A DNA stretch of 64,000 bases. Origin: Terriglobia bacterium. GTDB taxonomy: Bacteria; Acidobacteriota; Terriglobia; Terriglobales; Acidobacteriaceae. Positions 45,901 to 55,458 of this stretch are shown in pieces (position 1 is the stretch's first letter; each line of letters opens with the position of its first letter). The notes beneath the pieces were generated by a model. That model saw nothing but the letters and a program-made list of their open reading frames with translations, ran no database searches and had not been told where the DNA came from. The stretch spans positions 62,001 through 126,000 of the forward strand of contig JAIQEU010000006.1 of NCBI GenBank assembly GCA_020073665.1. Direction: 5' to 3'. A program made the position numbers and the translations under genes.

Positions 45901-48900
45901 CCACCGCGGGCACGGCTCCGGAGACGGGCACAGTTGCAGGAGCGGGGACTGGAGTAGTTGCGAGTATTTCGCTGCTCTTCGGCGGCGCTGGGGCCGCGCC
46001 CGCCAAATCAGGACGCTTCTCATACACGAATCGAATGACGTGTGCCAATGTTGGGTAATCGCGCAACTTGCGGTTCTCGTCACGCGGAATGTTGTAGATC
46101 TCACGAATGGCCGCAAACATCTCGGCCTGCTTGACGGTGTCAACGCCGAGGTCGGCTTCCAGATCGAGATCCAGATCCAGCATATCTTTGGGATAGCCGG
46201 TCTTCTCCACCATCAAGGCCAGGATGCGTTCTTTCACAGCGTCGCCGGCGCCTTTGGCAGCAGGAGTCACGGCAGGAAGCGGGGTGGTCAGTTTGATTTC
46301 TGGCTTCGCCTCTACTACCACCGGGACCGAAGTCGCAATCGCTAGGTCGGGGCGCTTCTCATACACGAAGCGAATGACGTGCGCCAACGTGGGATAGTCA
46401 CGCAACTTGCGGTTCTCGTCGCGTGGAATGTTATAGATCTCGCGGATAGCCGCAAACATTTCCGCCTGCTTCACCGTGTCGACCCCGAGGTCAGCTTCCA
46501 GGTCGAGATCCAGGTCCAGCATGTCCCTGGGATAGCCGGTCTTCTCCACCATCAGGGTCAGGATGCGTTCCTTTACAGCATCACCAGCGTCTTTCGCCAT
46601 TGCCACGGCAAGAGGTGGCATGAGTTTAATCTGTGGCTTGGTCTCTGCTACCGCCGGGGCTGAAGTCGCAACAGCCAGGTCGGGACGCTTTTCATGTACG
46701 AACCGGATAACGTGCGCCAGCGTGGGATAGTCACGTAACTTGATCTTGTCGTCGCGCGTGATGCCATACGCCTCGCGGATGGTAGCGAACACCTCGGCCT
46801 GCTTGACCGTGTCTACACCTAGATCTGCTTCGAGATCCAAATCCAGATCGAGCATGTCGACCGGGTAACCGGTTTTCTCCGCCACCAGGGCAAGTATCCG
46901 TTCTTTCACTGGATCGCCACCCGTAGCCGCCTTTGGTGGCGCGGTGGCTGCGGGCTCTACGACTGCAACCCTCACGCTCAATTCCGCGGCTGGGGGCGCT
47001 GGCCGCGCAGGTTTTGTCTCCATAACGGTCGTGGCCGCCGGAGCCGCCGGCACAACGGGCGCTGGCGCTGCGGTCCTCACCTCGACCACCGGTGAGGGTG
47101 CCGGCGTTGAAACCCGTGCTGGTGCCGGACGCACATCCTGCGCAACCTGGGCGGCTCGCGCCGCCGCCACTTGATCTTTCACTCGCAGGGTGCGGTGGAC
47201 GACTTCCAGATCGGCGACCGGGTGACCGGCCATTCGCTCTAGCCAGGCGTTCCAGGCGTTCGTATCGGCAATGCGATAGGAATAGCCCAGGGCGTTGGGG
47301 CTGCGACGGACTCCATCTTTCGTTTTGACCCAACGCAACAGCGTCATGCTGATCTGGGAACCGAACCCGGCACCCAGGTGCAATGCGTACTCGACGGGAT
47401 AGGCGCCCCCCTTCGATAAGTTCAAAGGGCCCAACTCGGGATCGATTTCCTTGAAGTTGGCTACTGGCGGCACACATCCAGTTTCCAGCGCCTTTACCGC
47501 CACGACATCTTCGATCCCGGTCGCCATGGCGTGACCAGTGAAGCCCTTGGTGTTGGCGATCACGATGCGGTCGGCGACGTCGCCGAAGACACGGCGCAGC
47601 GCGTGGATCTCGGCGGAAGCACTGCCACCGCGGGCGGGAGTGTAGGTTTCGTGGGAAACGAAAACTGTCTGCGGTGCGATCTGCCGGCGTGAAATCCCGT
47701 TGCGCGCCTCCGCTTGGGCGATCAGGTTCTCCATCACCTGGCCGATGTGCTGGACATCGAGACGCGTGCCGTGAAAAGCGCTATTCGCGGTCACCGAACT
47801 CAACACCTCGCAGATCGGCTGGATTCCGCGTTCGCGCGCCGCCTCCGCGCTCTCCACCACCAACGCCGCGGCACCCATGCCAATGATCAAACCGTGCCGT
47901 CGGCGATCGAAGGGGATGGCAGCCTCTTCGACTACTTCGTCGGTAGCGGCTGCTCCGCTGGCCAGGAAACCGGCGCCCATCCATTCCAGCAGATGGTCCG
48001 AGGTCACGTCGTCGGCGGAGATCACGATCACTCGCCTGCACCGCCCGGCGTGGATCCAGTCTTCCGCCAGCGCGATGGCCTGGGTGGTAGTGGCGCAAGC
48101 GGAGTTGATTTGCGAATTGGGGCCACGGGCGCCAATAAATTCGGCAAACTGAGAATGTCCCATCGCCAAGGTTCTGAGCAGGAAGCGCCGCTCGAAGACG
48201 TACGGTTCCTTCTCGATGGCGAGGCGCACCTCGTTGATGCGGCGGTCGATCTCCTGCACCAGGGTGGAATGTCCATTGCTCTCCACCACCCGGGCACGCA
48301 CGCTTTCCAGCGTGGCCAACTGCTCGCGGCGGGCGTGGTCGGCGTAGTAGCGCCCCATCTCATCCGCGAACGAGTCGAGACCGGGGAAGGCCGAGGCAAA
48401 AATCACTCCGGTGTCGTCGCGCATGGCGTCGGGCAATCCCCAGCGATCCGGCAGCTGTGTACCTTTGCTCGTAGTCTTGTAGCGCATCACCAGCGGGACG
48501 CCGGCATCGCGTAAGGCGTCGATACCCGCCGCGATCGCCAGTTGAGTAACGCGGTCGAGAGCGGCCAGGCGATCCGCGGGAACTCCGAACTCACTTTCCA
48601 GATCGAAGATACCTCCACGCCCCGCCAGTTTGATGACGTCCGCCAGGCTGCTGAGGGACTCAAATGTGGGCCCTCCGTTGTCGCTCTTGACCAGGCGGGT
48701 GATGTGTTTGTCGAGCATCGCGCTGCGGAATCGTGTTGGAATCGCATCGATGAACTGCTCGCCCCGCAGGATACGGCTTACGTTGTCATCATCGAAGATG
48801 CGTTCAGTTCCCGGCAGACCCAAAGCCGCACCGGTAATCACCACTGGCAGCTTATTTGTCCCGTCGTTCTTGCCGTGGTAGATCTGCCAGCCGCGTTCGA

Positions 48901-51900
48901 GGACATCGGCGAACATGCGGCCGAGCTCGGCGTAGCGATCGCCAGTGAGGGCTGCGGCGGGCGTGCGGGGCTCGGCTGCCGCAGCGGCCACGACCGTAAT
49001 TGGTTTGAAAGTTTCGGCCGACAAGGGAACTGCGGACACAGAAGTCACCGGTTTGGCCGGGACCTCGGCGACGCCGCGGCCCAAACCCGCGGCATAAAGC
49101 GCGCACAGCGCCTGGTTGAATGCGGGGATGTCGCCGACCTTGGGGTGATTCGTGAAGAGCGAAACCACATCACCGTGTTCGCTGAGCACATCTTCAGCAA
49201 ATCCCTGCAGCGCCTTCTTCGGACCGACTTCAACAAAGACGCGTGCGCCCGCCTCATACAGCGTTCGCAGACCCTTGACGAATTGCACAGGAGATGCGAC
49301 CTGCTGGGTGAGGATGTCCAACATCTGGGGCACGACATCCGGCCCCATGGGATAAAACTCACCATTCACATTGGCTACGATCGGCAAGCGAGGCGATTGC
49401 AGATGCAGGCGCTCCAGTTCCTTGCGCAGCGGCTTGCTGGCGCCCGCGACGATAGAGGTATGGAAGGCGTGACTGACCGGGATTGCCACCGGGTCATAGC
49501 CGGCCTTTTGGAAGCTTTCCATGGCTTGTTCGACCGCCTGGCTGGCGCCGCCGATAACTCCCTGGCCGTTGCTGTTGACGTTTGCGATCACGACGTAACC
49601 GTCGATGGTCTTCAGGATTCGCTCGATTTCTTGCAGCGGTGCAAACACGGCCGCCATCTTGCCGTTGTCTTTCATGGCCACGGCGGTCATGCCGCGACCG
49701 CGGGCGCTGACCGCCTCCAACGCGTCATGGAAGGGAAGAGCGCCGGCAGCGACGAGGGCTCCGTATTCGCCCAGGCTGTGCCCCATTGTCATGTCGGGCA
49801 CGACGCCGTAAGCGGCGAGGAGGCGGGTGAGCGACTCGTCGGTAGCTAGGACGGCTGGTTGAGTAATTTCGGTCTGGCGCAGATCTTCTTCGGCCTTAGC
49901 CACCGCGTCGGGGTCGGCCTGGTCAACAAAAATAAAGTCGGTGAGCGGTTTGCGAAGCAGAGGTGTCATAATTCGATCCGCTTCGGCAAAAGTCGTAGCT
50001 ACAATCGGCTCAATGGCGCGAAGGGGCTCGAGCATGTTCACGTACTGCGAACCTTGGCCGGTATAAAGGAATGCCACCTTGGGCGCCAGACCGTGACCGC
50101 GGAAGATGCCTTGCGCGCGTAGAGCCTTCCAGATTGGCGCTTGGTCTGCCGCCAGGGCTTTGAGCGCTTTGGCGGACTTGTCCGCCAGGTCCGCGGCGTC
50201 GGCATAGTCGATCACCAGGCGCTCGGGGGCGCGCAGATCCGCCTCAGTTGGTGCAGTTGGTGCGGGTGCAAGGCCCTTCTCGGCAGCCTCGTGCACCGAG
50301 CTTAGACGCTCAGCCAGAGCGGCCCCGGAGTTGCTGCCGATTACCAGCGCGCCGCGCAACGGCGCCTTGCCGGAATAACCTGCAGGCGCAGTGTGAGAAC
50401 TTTCCATGGCATTCATGCTTCCCTCGTGTACCACTGCGGGCGGTATTTCGCCGACCGCGATCGACCGTTTGCCGTTTCCGTTCAGCTTGTGCGGAATGTA
50501 TTCCTCGAGTACGGCGTGGAAGTTGGTGCCGCCAAAGCCGAACGCGCTGGCGCCGGCGCGCCGCACGCCATCCGCTGGGACGATCCAGGGCTTCAGTTCG
50601 GTGTTGACGTAGAGCGGGGAGTGGGCAAAGTCGATATCGGGGTTGGGATGCTCGCAATGGACGCTGGGTGGCAGCACCTTGTCGCGCAGTGCTAGTGCGG
50701 TCTTCAGCAATCCGGCAGCGCCAGCGGCCCCTTTGAGATGTCCGATATTCGACTTGACCGAACCCAGTGCCACCGAACCGCCAGGCAGATGGAAGCTGCT
50801 GAGCACATCCGTCATGCTTTGCACTTCCACGACGTCACCCACGCGGGTTGATGTGCCGTGGCCTTCAATCATGGTGACAGTAGCAGGCGACAGGCCGGCA
50901 TTCTCCCAGGCGCGCTCGATGGCCAATTTCGGACCGACGGGGTTGGGTGCGGTGATGCCTTTTCCTTTGCCGTCGCTCGACCCGCCCATGCCTCGCAGGA
51001 CGGCGTAAATCTTGTCACCGTCGTGCTCGGCGTCGGCCAGACGCTTAAGCACAAAGATCGCAGCGCCTTCACCCATGACGAAGCCGTCGGCTCCTTCGGC
51101 ATAAGGACGAGTGCCGGTTGCCGAGAGCGCACCGATCTTGCTGAACTTGATGAAGGTAGACGCGCCCATGTTGCGGTCAATGCCGCCGCTGATGGCCACG
51201 TCAAACTCGTGGGCCACTAACCCTTCGATCGCTGAGCTCATGGCGGCCATCGCCGACGCGCAGGCGGCGTCGACCACGTAATTGGGGCCGTGAAAATTGA
51301 AAACGTTGGCGATGCGGCCGGCAATGCAGTTGGCCAATTCGCCGGGCATGGTGTCTTCGGTGACTTGGGGAAGACGCATGCCCATCCGATCATGCAATTC
51401 GCGGGTGATCTCGCGGCGCACCGCCGCTGGCAGCGCAATGAAACTGGCACTCTCCTCCAGTTCATGGGCGTATTCGGGAAAGTACAGTCGCAATATGGTG
51501 AAGTAATGTTTTTCTCCACCCATGGCATTGCCCAGGATCACTGCCGTGCGATCGGTGTTCAGCGGCCGCTGCGGATAGCCGTAGTCCTGCAAGGCTTCGC
51601 GGGTACACGCGATGCCCCATTTTTGTGAGCCGTCCATGCCCTCGACCACGCGCGGCGGGATCGGCAAGTGCCATGCCATGGGGTCCCACACGTGCTCGCG
51701 CACCCAGCCGCCAATCTTGGAGTAGGTCTTGTCCGGCGCGCTGTGATCGGGATCGTAGTAATACGCGGGGTCCCAGCGGTCCGGCGAGACCTCGCTGATG
51801 CTGTAACGGCCGTTCTTCAGGTTTTCCCAGAAGGCGGCTACGTTCGGGGCGTCGGGCAGCACAGCTCCGGCCCCCACGATCGCAATTGCTCGATGAGCTG

Positions 51901-51910
51901 TGTTTTCCAT
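42986..51910 (-). CDS. Iterative PfaA-like lipid/polyketide synthase, KS-AT-KS-ACPx4-KR-DH
   Basis: Domains of the 2974-residue protein: KS1 about 8-475 (C217 in DAACAS, H351 in GHGTST, H391 in SNIGH); malonyl-type AT about 610-940 (S712 in GHSLGE, HAFH at 814-817); atypical KS2 about 1020-1530 (C1272 in SACATTT, H1420, H1460 in FTGH); four ACPs about 1668-1750, 1780-1857, 1893-1970 and 2013-2095; KR about 2370-2610 (S2550, Y2563 in ADYSSAN); hot-dog DH about 2695-2960 (H2705 in HQIDGTPVLP). No enoyl reductase or thioesterase is present. KR-site segments such as SSIAGRFGNGGQADY resemble PUFA-synthase PfaA. In every ACP the attachment residue is Thr (LGVDTVKQ or LGIDTVKQ). AGGAG precedes the ATG. 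The product is probably a long, partly unsaturated or hydroxylated acyl chain. Confidence 0.93.
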   Translation of the reverse strand: MENTAHRAIAIVGAGAVLPDAPNVAAFWENLKNGRYSISEVSPDRWDPAYYYDPDHSAPDKTYSKIGGWVREHVWDPMAWHLPIPPRVVEGMDGSQKWGIACTREALQDYGYPQRPLNTDRTAVILGNAMGGEKHYFTILRLYFPEYAHELEESASFIALPAAVRREITRELHDRMGMRLPQVTEDTMPGELANCIAGRIANVFNFHGPNYVVDAACASAMAAMSSAIEGLVAHEFDVAISGGIDRNMGASTFIKFSKIGALSATGTRPYAEGADGFVMGEGAAIFVLKRLADAEHDGDKIYAVLRGMGGSSDGKGKGITAPNPVGPKLAIERAWENAGLSPATVTMIEGHGTSTRVGDVVEVQSMTDVLSSFHLPGGSVALGSVKSNIGHLKGAAGAAGLLKTALALRDKVLPPSVHCEHPNPDIDFAHSPLYVNTELKPWIVPADGVRRAGASAFGFGGTNFHAVLEEYIPHKLNGNGKRSIAVGEIPPAVVHEGSMNAMESSHTAPAGYSGKAPLRGALVIGSNSGAALAERLSSVHEAAEKGLAPAPTAPTEADLRAPERLVIDYADAADLADKSAKALKALAADQAPIWKALRAQGIFRGHGLAPKVAFLYTGQGSQYVNMLEPLRAIEPIVATTFAEADRIMTPLLRKPLTDFIFVDQADPDAVAKAEEDLRQTEITQPAVLATDESLTRLLAAYGVVPDMTMGHSLGEYGALVAAGALPFHDALEAVSARGRGMTAVAMKDNGKMAAVFAPLQEIERILKTIDGYVVIANVNSNGQGVIGGASQAVEQAMESFQKAGYDPVAIPVSHAFHTSIVAGASKPLRKELERLHLQSPRLPIVANVNGEFYPMGPDVVPQMLDILTQQVASPVQFVKGLRTLYEAGARVFVEVGPKKALQGFAEDVLSEHGDVVSLFTNHPKVGDIPAFNQALCALYAAGLGRGVAEVPAKPVTSVSAVPLSAETFKPITVVAAAAAEPRTPAAALTGDRYAELGRMFADVLERGWQIYHGKNDGTNKLPVVITGAALGLPGTERIFDDDNVSRILRGEQFIDAIPTRFRSAMLDKHITRLVKSDNGGPTFESLSSLADVIKLAGRGGIFDLESEFGVPADRLAALDRVTQLAIAAGIDALRDAGVPLVMRYKTTSKGTQLPDRWGLPDAMRDDTGVIFASAFPGLDSFADEMGRYYADHARREQLATLESVRARVVESNGHSTLVQEIDRRINEVRLAIEKEPYVFERRFLLRTLAMGHSQFAEFIGARGPNSQINSACATTTQAIALAEDWIHAGRCRRVIVISADDVTSDHLLEWMGAGFLASGAAATDEVVEEAAIPFDRRRHGLIIGMGAAALVVESAEAARERGIQPICEVLSSVTANSAFHGTRLDVQHIGQVMENLIAQAEARNGISRRQIAPQTVFVSHETYTPARGGSASAEIHALRRVFGDVADRIVIANTKGFTGHAMATGIEDVVAVKALETGCVPPVANFKEIDPELGPLNLSKGGAYPVEYALHLGAGFGSQISMTLLRWVKTKDGVRRSPNALGYSYRIADTNAWNAWLERMAGHPVADLEVVHRTLRVKDQVAAARAAQVAQDVRPAPARVSTPAPSPVVEVRTAAPAPVVPAAPAATTVMETKPARPAPPAAELSVRVAVVEPAATAPPKAATGGDPVKERILALVAEKTGYPVDMLDLDLDLEADLGVDTVKQAEVFATIREAYGITRDDKIKLRDYPTLAHVIRFVHEKRPDLAVATSAPAVAETKPQIKLMPPLAVAMAKDAGDAVKERILTLMVEKTGYPRDMLDLDLDLEADLGVDTVKQAEMFAAIREIYNIPRDENRKLRDYPTLAHVIRFVYEKRPDLAIATSVPVVVEAKPEIKLTTPLPAVTPAAKGAGDAVKERILALMVEKTGYPKDMLDLDLDLEADLGVDTVKQAEMFAAIREIYNIPRDENRKLRDYPTLAHVIRFVYEKRPDLAGAAPAPPKSSEILATTPVPAPATVPVSGAVPAVAQVITDDSIKEKVLEIVAEKTGYPKDMLDLDLDLEADLGIDTVKQAEMFAAVRAAYNIPRDENMKLRDFPTLASVIKFARDRRPGSIALAIPTPTAAQETQSATTERPAAQPSVAVPIARPRPVLASFDAANRIPRRVPVPTLRPALSICKPTGVTLSAGRRVVVVPDLGGVADTLAELLEAMGLEVLVVENISDRHKLAQQLKTWMAAGPIHGIYWLPALDQEGSLRDMDLSTWHEALGVRVKSLYTTMQILYEQIAAPGTFLVSATRLGGQHGYDQAGAVAPLGGAVVGFTKAYKRERMEAVVKVVDFEVEQKPGHLAEILIQETLRDTGAIEVGYKAGLRWTIGLEEQPAADGHPGLELDQNTVFLITGAAGSIVSAITADLAAASGGTFYLLDLVPEPDPNNPDLNRFVDDKDGLKRDLFARIQARGERATPALVEKELAALERAHAAKTAIQAVQTASGTAHYCSVNLTDADGVAKVINQVRERSGRIDVLLHAAGMERSHFLPDKDPREFDLVFDVKSDGWFNLLHAIGDMPLGATVAFSSIAGRFGNGGQADYSSANDLLCKITSSFRTTRPATRGIAIDWTAWGGIGMATRGSIPKMMELAGIDMLPPEAGVPLIRRELTTGATRGEIVIGLRLGALLNEWDTTGGLDTSATSGATLLTARGPMLGKLTGMRLDRGLTIEATLDPAVQPFLHDHQIDGTPVLPGVMGIEAFAEAAQCIIPGWHVESINDVNFLAPFKFYRSEPRAVTVEVVFRPQGDALVADCRLTGHRSLPNQAEPQITTHFTARVRLTQQPPKAVAAAVLGTPAGTIIEAADIYRLYFHGPAYQVVERAWWDGNRVVGLFAKGLPANHHPSEQPTLLAPRLVELCFQTAGLWEMGVQGRMGLPLHVDQVRLFRAPDLAEGRLYAVVIPYPDHGTFDAEVVDSKGNHYLHLSGYHTVALLNGVDAEPLKALQEAMSLLAVTA
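45626..46909 (-). repeat. Four tandem acyl-carrier-protein repeats inside the synthase gene
   Basis: Four units of about 240 bp are separated by Ala/Pro/Val-rich linkers. Units 2 and 3 (centred near 46.45 and 46.11 kb) differ at only two of 77 residues, which points to recent duplication or gene conversion. All share LDLDLDLEADLG followed by V/I-DTVKQAE. Confidence 0.9.
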
Positions 51911-51987
51911 GATGACGCTCCTGCCTTTTCTGAGAAGGGCACCTGGCTCCTGGGAGAGAGCCAGACGCCGGCCAATATCGGTTAAGG

Positions 51988-53667
51988 TCAGGCGACTGAC
52001 TTCAATTGCTTCGCCACGCGGTTGTAAAGTACGTCGGCTACGTAATCCATGTCGGAAATCAGACCGGCCTGGGCGCGGTGGATGGCAGGCAGCCCCAAAC
52101 TAGTTTCAAACGCCGCCATCTCCGCATCGCTTACGGCACTGGCCCCAGCGACCCAGCGCAGACCTTCTTCGGCTACCTTGAGCGCCGCCTCGCGGGCGAA
52201 GATTCGGCCCAATGCGGCCAGTGCCGTCGCGTCGAAACGCGTGCTGGCTTTTGGGTTGAGCTTGCCTTCCGCCATCAGCCCAGCACGGCGCGACAAACTG
52301 CCGGCGCACTCCGCGTACGCGATCAACTCGCCCAAGCGCAGGAGAATGTGCTGGTGGCGGGTCAGGTGCGCAAGCCGCGCCTTCTCCATTACTTCGGCCA
52401 GGGCGTGCAAGCTCAGTGCGGCCATGTTCGCGCCCACGTCCGGATGCTGCGCGTGCAGCGCCTCGAACTTGCGCGCTTCCTCGTGATAATGCTGCCCGCG
52501 GGTTTTCAGGTGGAACTGCCAGCGGTCGCGGCTGATGGTCATCTCCATAATTTCGGAGGTGCCTTCGTAAATGGTGGTGATGCGAACATCTCGGCTGATC
52601 TTCTCCACCATGTACTCGTGGGTGTAACCATAGCCACCAAGCGCCTGGATGCTGGCCTCAGCAGCGGCATTGCCCGCCTCAGTCGCCATGTACTTGGCGA
52701 TGGCGCCTTCGGTGTTCAGGCTCCCTTCAGCTCCACCATCGATACGCTCAGCCGTCTCTTCAATGTAGGCGCGGGCGGCTTCCAGGTGGGCGACGTGCGG
52801 GACGATGAGCTTGTGCGTGTACCCCTGTTTTTCCGAAAGCGGCGCCCCGGCCTGAATACGCTTGGTGGAATAAGGAATTGCGCGGTCGAGCGCGGCCCAG
52901 CCTGCCCCGAGGCCAAATGCCGCCACCATCAGGCGGGTGTACCCGAACACGGCCTGCGCCTGGTTCAATCCCTGGCCTTCTACTCCGCCGATGAGCCGGT
53001 CAGCGTCCACATAGACGTCACTAAACGCAAGCGCCGCGGTGTTGCTGAGCCGAATGCCATGCTTGTCTTCCGGTTCGTCGTGGTTGAAACCCTTTGCGCC
53101 CTTCTCCACTACGAACCAACTGGGGCCGCTGGGTGTGTTAGCCAGAACCGTATAGAGGTCAGCGATCCCGCCATTGCTGATCCATTGTTTATTGCCATTG
53201 ATCTTGTAGCCGACGACTTTTCCGTCCTGCATGACTCGGTCCGCCGTCGTTCGAAGGGCGCCCAGGTCGCTGCCCGCTTCCGGCTCGGTTGCGCCGTAGG
53301 CGAACAACACTCCTTCGTCCGCGATGCGACTTAACCAGAGTTTCTTTTGTTCCGGCGTGGCCCCAACCGTGATTGGGTCGCTACCTAGGAAGGTGGCTAG
53401 CACCGCCGTGGCCACGCCGAGGTCGATATGCGCCATTTCTTCGCAAATGCAGTAGACGTCGAAGGCGCCGCCACCCATTCCGCCGAACTCTTCGGGAATG
53501 AACAGCAGCTGAATGCCCAGCTTGTCGGGGCTGCACATGTGCCGCACGATCTCGAGCGGGCATTCGTCGCGTTCATCCAGTTCGATCAGGGTTTCGTCCG
53601 GCAGACGTTTCTTGGCGAAGTCCCGGAGCGACTTCAAACTTAACTTGAGTGTCTTGGGAGCAATCAT
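51988..53667 (-). CDS. Acyl-CoA dehydrogenase family flavoprotein (long form)
   Basis: The 559-residue protein has the ACAD fold: the FAD/substrate loop [13 protein letters not shown] (about 120), [20 protein letters not shown] (about 335) and the IYEGTSEI segment (about 360), where the catalytic Glu of many ACADs lies. A helical extension of roughly 180 residues follows, as in long-chain-type and ACAD9-like enzymes. It should oxidise an acyl thioester and hand electrons to the ETF encoded directly upstream. ATG at 53667 is chosen because GAGGA precedes it; a GTG at 53682 overlaps the etfA stop. It is followed 77 nt later by the synthase, so it probably acts on that product or a precursor. 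Confidence 0.9.
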   Translation of the reverse strand: MIAPKTLKLSLKSLRDFAKKRLPDETLIELDERDECPLEIVRHMCSPDKLGIQLLFIPEEFGGMGGGAFDVYCICEEMAHIDLGVATAVLATFLGSDPITVGATPEQKKLWLSRIADEGVLFAYGATEPEAGSDLGALRTTADRVMQDGKVVGYKINGNKQWISNGGIADLYTVLANTPSGPSWFVVEKGAKGFNHDEPEDKHGIRLSNTAALAFSDVYVDADRLIGGVEGQGLNQAQAVFGYTRLMVAAFGLGAGWAALDRAIPYSTKRIQAGAPLSEKQGYTHKLIVPHVAHLEAARAYIEETAERIDGGAEGSLNTEGAIAKYMATEAGNAAAEASIQALGGYGYTHEYMVEKISRDVRITTIYEGTSEIMEMTISRDRWQFHLKTRGQHYHEEARKFEALHAQHPDVGANMAALSLHALAEVMEKARLAHLTRHQHILLRLGELIAYAECAGSLSRRAGLMAEGKLNPKASTRFDATALAALGRIFAREAALKVAEEGLRWVAGASAVSDAEMAAFETSLGLPAIHRAQAGLISDMDYVADVLYNRVAKQLKSVA

Positions 53668-53678
53668 TGGCGGTGTCC

Positions 53679-54665
53679 TCACTTTGCTGAAACGGTTCGC
53701 ATTTCGCGGACTTTGTTGGTGAATTCCGGTAAGAACTCCAGCAGGTCGTCGACAATTCCGACATCGGCCACCTGAAAGATCGGGGCTTTGGGATTCTTGT
53801 TGATGGCGACGATGAAGGGGTTGCCCTTAATTCCGGCTAAGTGCTGGAACGCGCCGCTGATGCCGCATGCCAGATAAACCTTGGGTTTAACAGTTTTTCC
53901 CGATGTTCCCACCTGGCGGGACTTCTCCAGCCACTTGGCGTCGACCACCGGTCGAGAGCAACTCACAGCGGCACCAAGCGCCTCCGCCAGTTCTTCGGCG
54001 ATGGCGACGTTGTCTTTCTCCTGAATGCCGCGGCCGATAGAAACCAGGACGTTGTGCTTGGTGATGTCTACATCCCCAGCTTCGGCGACGACGGTTTCCA
54101 GATAGCGTCGTCCAGCGGCTAGCACACCAACGTCGGACGACATGTCGACCACAGATCCTTTGACAGGTGCAATCTCCAGTGGCTTGAATGCGCCAGGACG
54201 TATGGTGATTACCGCGCCAGAAGAAATGTCACAGCGGACATGCGCGCTTACCTGCCCACCAAATTCCTGGCGGACTACTTTGAGGTGGGAACCTTCGACT
54301 CCGTCAATGCCCAACACGTCGGAGACGAATGCCGACTTCAGCTTGATGGAAAGGCCCGGGGCCAGATCAATTCCGAAGTGCTCATGGGAAACCAACAAGA
54401 TGCTGCCTTGCGGCAGGACCTTTACCAGCGCTTTCCGAACCAGTTCGGCGTTGGGGTAGGCAAAGGCTTCGTTGGCGATCTTCCAGACCTCACTATAGGA
54501 AGCGCGGAGGGTGCTGCAAACGGCATCAAGGTCCGCACCCCAGCCGGTGACGATGGCGGTAAGGGACGCGGCGGAATCAATCTTGCTGGCTGCGGTCAAC
54601 AACTCAGCCGCAGAATCGTCGGCCACGCCGGCCTTATGAACGATGTAGGCGAATATGCGAGCCAT
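53679..54665 (-). CDS. etfA: Electron transfer flavoprotein, alpha subunit
   Basis: At 328 residues this is normal for EtfA. The C-terminal FAD domain signature [16 protein letters not shown], followed by [11 protein letters not shown] and VADVGIVDD, is clear. With EtfB it takes electrons from the acyl-CoA dehydrogenase and passes them to the membrane oxidoreductase encoded first in the operon. The ATG overlaps the etfB stop by one base and GGAGG precedes it. Confidence 0.96.
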   Translation of the reverse strand: MARIFAYIVHKAGVADDSAAELLTAASKIDSAASLTAIVTGWGADLDAVCSTLRASYSEVWKIANEAFAYPNAELVRKALVKVLPQGSILLVSHEHFGIDLAPGLSIKLKSAFVSDVLGIDGVEGSHLKVVRQEFGGQVSAHVRCDISSGAVITIRPGAFKPLEIAPVKGSVVDMSSDVGVLAAGRRYLETVVAEAGDVDITKHNVLVSIGRGIQEKDNVAIAEELAEALGAAVSCSRPVVDAKWLEKSRQVGTSGKTVKPKVYLACGISGAFQHLAGIKGNPFIVAINKNPKAPIFQVADVGIVDDLLEFLPEFTNKVREMRTVSAK

Positions 54666-55456
54666 TATTTCAACCCTCCTTTGGCTGCTACGAGCTCGAC
54701 TAGTTTTTCGATGATCTCTTCCCGGCTGCCTTCCAGCATCTCGGCTCCCTTGCCCAGCGCAGGCACGAAGTAGTCCACCCGCTTTACTTTCGCGGCAGTT
54801 GTTCCTACCGAGCCTGGGTCAACCCCCAGGTCGGACGCAGCGAAAGTTGGAATGGGGACCGAGGCCACTTGCCGGATGCCCCGCATGCCCACATAACGCG
54901 GCTCGTTGATGCCAGTCTGAATCGAGAGCACGCAGGGAAGATCGATTTCACTGATCTCCTTGTTGCCGCCGGCGATTTCCCGGCTGATCTTCAACTTCTT
55001 GCTGTCCAGGACTTCAATGGAGTTGACCAGCGAAGCGAACGGGTAGTCGAGCATCGCCGCCAGCATTCCACCCACCTGGGCGCCGCCGTCTTCGGCTTGG
55101 ACTCCGGTCAGGACCAGGTCGTAGTGCCCCTTCCGCACGAAGGCTGCCAGGATGGTTGCGATACCCCTGCCGTCCGAGCCGCTGAAGGCGTCGTCGGAAA
55201 TCAGCACGCCGTGGGTCGCGCCCATGGCCATTTCCCGGCGCAAGATTTCTTCGTCGTCTTCGCCGCCCACCGTAACCACCGTGACGTTTCCACCGACTCG
55301 GGCGACAATCTGAAGGGCCTCTTCAACCGCATAGTTGTCCCACTCATTGATCGAATACACCAGGTCGTCGCGCTCGATGTCGTTTCCCGCGCTATTGAGT
55401 TCGATCTCGTTTTCCGAAGTGTCGGGTACTCTTCTGGCACAAACTAGAATCTCCAC
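54665..55456 (-). CDS. etfB: Electron transfer flavoprotein, beta subunit
   Basis: The 263-residue protein starts VEILVCARRVPDT, the usual EtfB N-terminus, and contains NEWDNYAVEEAL and the AMP/FAD-loop region LVLTGVQAEDGGAQVG. The GTG start at 55456 has GGAGG 8 nt upstream and lies 2 nt after the stop of the membrane oxidoreductase gene; a longer frame to 55495 runs back into that gene. No features that would mark it as a bifurcating EtfB can be asserted from sequence alone. Confidence 0.95.
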   Translation of the reverse strand: MEILVCARRVPDTSENEIELNSAGNDIERDDLVYSINEWDNYAVEEALQIVARVGGNVTVVTVGGEDDEEILRREMAMGATHGVLISDDAFSGSDGRGIATILAAFVRKGHYDLVLTGVQAEDGGAQVGGMLAAMLDYPFASLVNSIEVLDSKKLKISREIAGGNKEISEIDLPCVLSIQTGINEPRYVGMRGIRQVASVPIPTFAASDLGVDPGSVGTTAAKVKRVDYFVPALGKGAEMLEGSREEIIEKLVELVAAKGGLK

Positions 55457-55458
55457 GT

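Noticed and set aside
48542-49849. 435-residue plus-strand frame
   Set aside because: It is antisense to the AT and KS2 regions of the synthase and has no motif.
52006-53334. 442-residue plus-strand frame
   Set aside because: It is antisense to the acyl-CoA dehydrogenase gene and has no motif.
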